54,517 nucleotides of DNA, taken from Chersky-840 sp035532735. Lineage in GTDB: Bacteria > Actinomycetota > Acidimicrobiia > Acidimicrobiales > UBA8190. Made by a program: the position numbers and the translations under genes. The notes beneath the pieces were generated by a model, which worked only from the letters and a program-made list of their open reading frames with translations, was not told where the DNA came from and ran no database searches. Positions 51,958 through 54,517 of this stretch are shown one piece after another. The DNA lies in contig DATKQM010000011.1 in the NCBI GenBank assembly GCA_035532735.1, forward strand, positions 1-54,517. The letters run 5' to 3'. The number at the start of each line of letters is the position of its first letter. Position 1 is the stretch's first letter.

Positions 51958-52707
51958 ATGGCTTCCGGCGTGCGCGGAGCCGAAGCGATGGAGAACGGCG
52001 ACACGACGGATCAACCGCGTCGTCCCCTGCCGCTTGGCAGGAAGGCAGTGGCGGCTGAACGTGCCCGACGATTCATCAAACGACACCCCACTCTTCTCCG
52101 AACATTCGAACGCTTCTGGCGGGCCGTCGATGGCCTCCCGACACCGATCAGGGCGATGTTCAATTCCCTGCGCGAGCCGATGCTCAGAGAGACGCGTTGG
52201 GCCAATGTGCTCATCATCGCTGATGCTCTGGAGACCGCAGGTGTCCCCTACTGGCTGGCAGGCGGATGGGGAGTGGACGCCCTCATCGCCAAGCAGACAC
52301 GTCGCCACAAGGACCTCGACGTCGTGATCGAAAGATTCGAAGAGAACGAGCCAAAGGTTCGCCGTACCCTCCTCGCCCTCGGCTTCCATCACGTGAACAT
52401 CGACACCGGGGGGGTCTGGATGCCCAAGCGGTCAAATTTCGAGGATGCGGCCGGACATCGCGTCGAGTTCCTCGAGATCGATTGGGAGTACCTCGGCGCT
52501 GCCCTATGCGTCGAACATGGTTTGGAGGCGATCCCCTCCCGAAAGGGACTCGCCGGTGAGGTCTTCACCACGGGGAAGTTGAACGGACGGCGTGTCCCCT
52601 GCCTGACCGTCGCGATGCAGGTGCTGTTCCACACCGGGTTCTCTCTCGATGCAACGGGCTCGGCCGATATCGCCCGCCTACAATCCGAGCTTGGAAACGC
52701 GACGTGA
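51958..52707 (+). CDS. Aminoglycoside-nucleotidyltransferase-like protein (second copy)
   Basis: 249 aa; ATG at 51958 with a strong AAGGAGGGG five bases upstream (the frame is open to 51889). A basic helical lead (RARRFIKRHPTLLRTFERFW) precedes the NTase core: GGWGVDALIAKQ (102-113), KDLDV with Asp119 and Asp121, and HRVEFLEIDWEY as the third carboxylate region. LNGRRVPCLTVAMQVLFHTGF matches GGQRVPCLSAEVQLLYHIGF of the first copy. Same possible activities as that copy. The catalytic residues are intact. The gene ends tail-to-tail with the GNAT gene. Confidence 0.78.
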   Translation: MASGVRGAEAMENGDTTDQPRRPLPLGRKAVAAERARRFIKRHPTLLRTFERFWRAVDGLPTPIRAMFNSLREPMLRETRWANVLIIADALETAGVPYWLAGGWGVDALIAKQTRRHKDLDVVIERFEENEPKVRRTLLALGFHHVNIDTGGVWMPKRSNFEDAAGHRVEFLEIDWEYLGAALCVEHGLEAIPSRKGLAGEVFTTGKLNGRRVPCLTVAMQVLFHTGFSLDATGSADIARLQSELGNAT

Positions 52708-52752
52708 AGCCGGCGTCGGTCACCGAGCAGCGCGGCCCGTCCTCGACGAGGC

Positions 52753-53913
52753 TCAGGAGCGAGGGTGGGCAGAGACCGACGCTCTCGAGCGGTCTTGCCG
52801 CCACCGGCCTTGGAGCCGGCGCCGCTCGGTGACGAGCCTGGTCATGGCCGGAAGCGCCGACACCACACTGCGGTCGAGGGTCCCGCCGACGCCGATGAAC
52901 ATTGTCGACAGCGTCCGACGCTCGGGAAAGAGCTCGGACATGAACACATTGTCTTTGTCGGCAGCCGAGTCTATCCATTGCGCATCGGTGTGTTCCCGCA
53001 AGTACCCAGTGCAATCGGCGATCACCATCGCTCCGGGCCCGTATTTCGAGTACGCCTCGTCATACGCGCCCCGAAAACAGAAAATGCCGTCGCCACCCCG
53101 AACGAAGAACTCGATGGCGACAGGAACATCGCCGGCCTGCAAGCAGAGCACGTTGAGGCGCCCGGTGTTGGCCCAGCACTGAAACCACTGGCGGAACCAG
53201 GCGGTGGTGGCAGCATCTTTGGCGAATGCGAGGCCACCCTCTTTACCTTTCCACCCCGACATCTCCATCCGGAGAAAGTCGTCGATGACAGAAGGATCGA
53301 GGGTTCGATCGACCAATGTCACCTCCGCACCGCTATCGCGGGAAAGTGTCCTTCGTCTCCTTTCAATCTCCCTCCTGCGCTTGCTGCCCAGCGGACTCGC
53401 CCACCTCCCACCGCGGTGCACCACTCCCCGGTCCCAAGTCTCCTTGGTAAAGACAGGAAGTCCCCGCGCTCGGCACATCCGGCGCAGACAATGCGCCACA
53501 GGACCGTCGTCGCCCATCTTGTCTATCCAGACGATTCCCGGCCAATGTCTCTTCCTTGCCGCTTCGTGAAGCGCATCAAGGACCGCCCACATCGCCGCGT
53601 CGGCTCCCTCCGCATCCAGCAAAGGTGTTCCCAGCAAGCGAACCGCGGTCGGACGACCACGGGAACTCGCAATCTTCCGGGGAGGGACGCGCGGCCGTTC
53701 GAAACCCACGATGGGGATCACGGCCCGAAACGCCTCGCCGTCCTGCGCGACGACAAGCGTGGTGTCGGCATAGCCCGGCAAATGCCGTGCACACAGCATG
53801 AGAAAGTCGGGTTCCAAGAACGGATTTGGCTCCCAGGACCGCAGAGCCAACTCGCGCCATGCGCGCTCGTCGTGTGCGGAGACATCTCTGACCTTGACGA
53901 GGCGTGTCTCCAT
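52753..53913 (-). CDS. GNAT/BioF2-like (FemAB-type) acyltransferase
   Basis: 386 aa from the ATG at 53913 (AGGATCC and GGAG upstream; the frame is open to 54009). Two GNAT-like halves: FLEPDFLMLCARHLPG with AVIPIVGFERPR, then RREIERRRRTLSRDSGAEVTLVD (basic helix), FFVRGGDGIFCFRGAYDEAYSKYGPGAMVIAD, matching the glycine-rich acetyl-donor region of the BioF2-like family. The C-terminal part repeats the fold edge. It probably acylates or aminoacylates a surface glycan. Together with 42145-43242 it brackets locus B. Confidence 0.82.
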   Translation of the reverse strand: METRLVKVRDVSAHDERAWRELALRSWEPNPFLEPDFLMLCARHLPGYADTTLVVAQDGEAFRAVIPIVGFERPRVPPRKIASSRGRPTAVRLLGTPLLDAEGADAAMWAVLDALHEAARKRHWPGIVWIDKMGDDGPVAHCLRRMCRARGLPVFTKETWDRGVVHRGGRWASPLGSKRRREIERRRRTLSRDSGAEVTLVDRTLDPSVIDDFLRMEMSGWKGKEGGLAFAKDAATTAWFRQWFQCWANTGRLNVLCLQAGDVPVAIEFFVRGGDGIFCFRGAYDEAYSKYGPGAMVIADCTGYLREHTDAQWIDSAADKDNVFMSELFPERRTLSTMFIGVGGTLDRSVVSALPAMTRLVTERRRLQGRWRQDRSRASVSAHPRS

Positions 53914-53998
53914 CTCCACGGATCCTAGCGGTGCGTATTCGACCCCGTGGGAACCGCGAAGTGCATTTGTTGTCAGTTCGGCGGCAACCTCATTCGCC

Positions 53999-54517
53999 CT
54001 ACGCGGCACTCAACAGCACCGCCACCGACGACGAGAGCGCAGCCGGTGACTGGGTGGCGGTCGGTGTAACGACTCCCGAGACGTTGGGGTCGAAGGCGAC
54101 GATGTTGCTCTCCGAGGTCACGGCGTAGGTGAAGCCCGTCGTGCTCCCGCCGGTGGCGATCTGGGCGACCCCGGCATAGCCGAAGTACAGCTCACCGGAC
54201 GCGCTCGGCGTGAGGCTCGGGAACGGAACCGTCGCGGAGGAGGCGCCGTTGGCGGTGCCGGTCTTGTCCACCGCCCACACCGTGCTCGACCCCAGCCCGG
54301 CGGTGAACTCTTGGGCGCTGTACTCCGCGGTGTGACCGGCGATGGAGGCCGACCACGTGAAGGTGATGGTGGAGGCGCCGGTCGTCGTGACCTTCCCGAA
54401 CCAGATCTCGGTGTCGAACCCGACGGTGCCGGCGAACTGCACCGCCTTGGTCCACGTGGCCACGCCGCCCCCCGACAGCGACGACAGCTTGACCGTGGAC
54501 GTGCCCACCTGAGCGGA
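53999..54517 (-). CDS. Secreted/surface beta-rich protein, 5' end outside window
   Basis: 172 codons visible, open to the window edge with no start in view; the stop is at 53999. The residues are rich in Ser, Thr, Gly and Ala with alternating hydrophobics (STVKLSSLSGGGVATWTKAV, ITFTWSASIAGHTAEYSAQEF, GYAGVAQIATGGS), typical of an extracellular beta-sandwich. It ends ALSSSVAVLLSAA with no charged tail or LPxTG motif, so it is not sortase-anchored as seen. No family is recognised. It lies 85 bases upstream of the GNAT gene on the same strand. Confidence 0.65.
   Translation of the reverse strand, partial: SAQVGTSTVKLSSLSGGGVATWTKAVQFAGTVGFDTEIWFGKVTTTGASTITFTWSASIAGHTAEYSAQEFTAGLGSSTVWAVDKTGTANGASSATVPFPSLTPSASGELYFGYAGVAQIATGGSTTGFTYAVTSESNIVAFDPNVSGVVTPTATQSPAALSSSVAVLLSAA

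Noticed and set aside
1..54517. CRISPR arrays, prophage, insertion sequences, toxin-antitoxin pairs
   Set aside because: No regularly spaced repeats, transposase/integrase motifs or toxin families were seen.

Overview
The window is high-GC bacterial chromosome with dense gene packing, many GTG starts and repeated 4-base GTGA/ATGA stop-start overlaps. The block rimO-pgsA-cinA close to recA is the classic actinobacterial arrangement. An actinobacterial SOS box before recA, a class-E-type sortase and DUF4012/DUF3048 surface proteins point the same way. An Acidimicrobiia-like actinobacterium is my best guess, but this is inference from gene order and style and not a database result. No phage, insertion sequence, CRISPR array or rRNA was seen.

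Layout. (1) 1-3.0 kb: two tandem secreted GH26-like glycoside hydrolases on the minus strand; the first runs off the left edge. (2) 3.0-11.4 kb: a membrane protein, an S51 peptidase, a pirin, a PrxQ/Bcp peroxiredoxin, a D-2-hydroxyacid dehydrogenase, a stand-alone ketoacyl synthase and a PAS-GGDEF-EAL c-di-GMP protein. (3) 11.4-29 kb: surface polysaccharide locus A, mostly minus strand. It holds two beta-propeller lipoproteins, a Wzz/BY-kinase fusion, a Wzy/O-antigen-ligase-like protein, three glycosyltransferases, a methyltransferase, a polyprenyl-phosphate sugar transferase, a small LPFTG wall protein, a DUF4012 protein, a low-molecular-weight tyrosine phosphatase, a sortase and a hexapeptide acyltransferase. 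(4) 29-42 kb: housekeeping core, with a frameshifted methyltransferase, a DUF3048 lipoprotein-like protein, recA, a GT4, thpR, a macrodomain protein, cinA, pgsA, rimO, tRNA-Ser(GCU), cystathionine beta-synthase, a cystathionine lyase/synthase and a Nudix hydrolase. (5) 42-54.5 kb: surface polysaccharide locus B, with two FemAB/BioF2-like GNAT proteins at its two ends, an ATP-grasp ligase, a GT14-like branching enzyme, a GT4, a GT2, a Wzx-type flippase, a PIG-L deacetylase, two aminoglycoside-nucleotidyltransferase-like proteins flanking a 2H phosphoesterase, and a secreted beta-rich protein running off the right edge.

How it fits together. Locus A has the initiating transferase, polymerase, chain-length kinase and phosphatase of a Wzx/Wzy-type pathway but no flippase. 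Locus B has the flippase but no polymerase or initiating enzyme in view, so the two may form one pathway split by housekeeping genes. The sortase and the LPFTG protein in locus A suggest covalent surface display.

The most novel-looking part is 49.6-52.7 kb: a PIG-L deacetylase overlapping a nucleotidyltransferase, then a 2H phosphoesterase, then a second nucleotidyltransferase. It may be a nucleotidyl-type decoration of an aminosugar glycan. Other structural points are a possible pseudoknot leader before a GH gene, a 15-bp perfect inverted repeat at 43.3 kb, and a 40-codon reading frame that exactly bridges two locus B genes.
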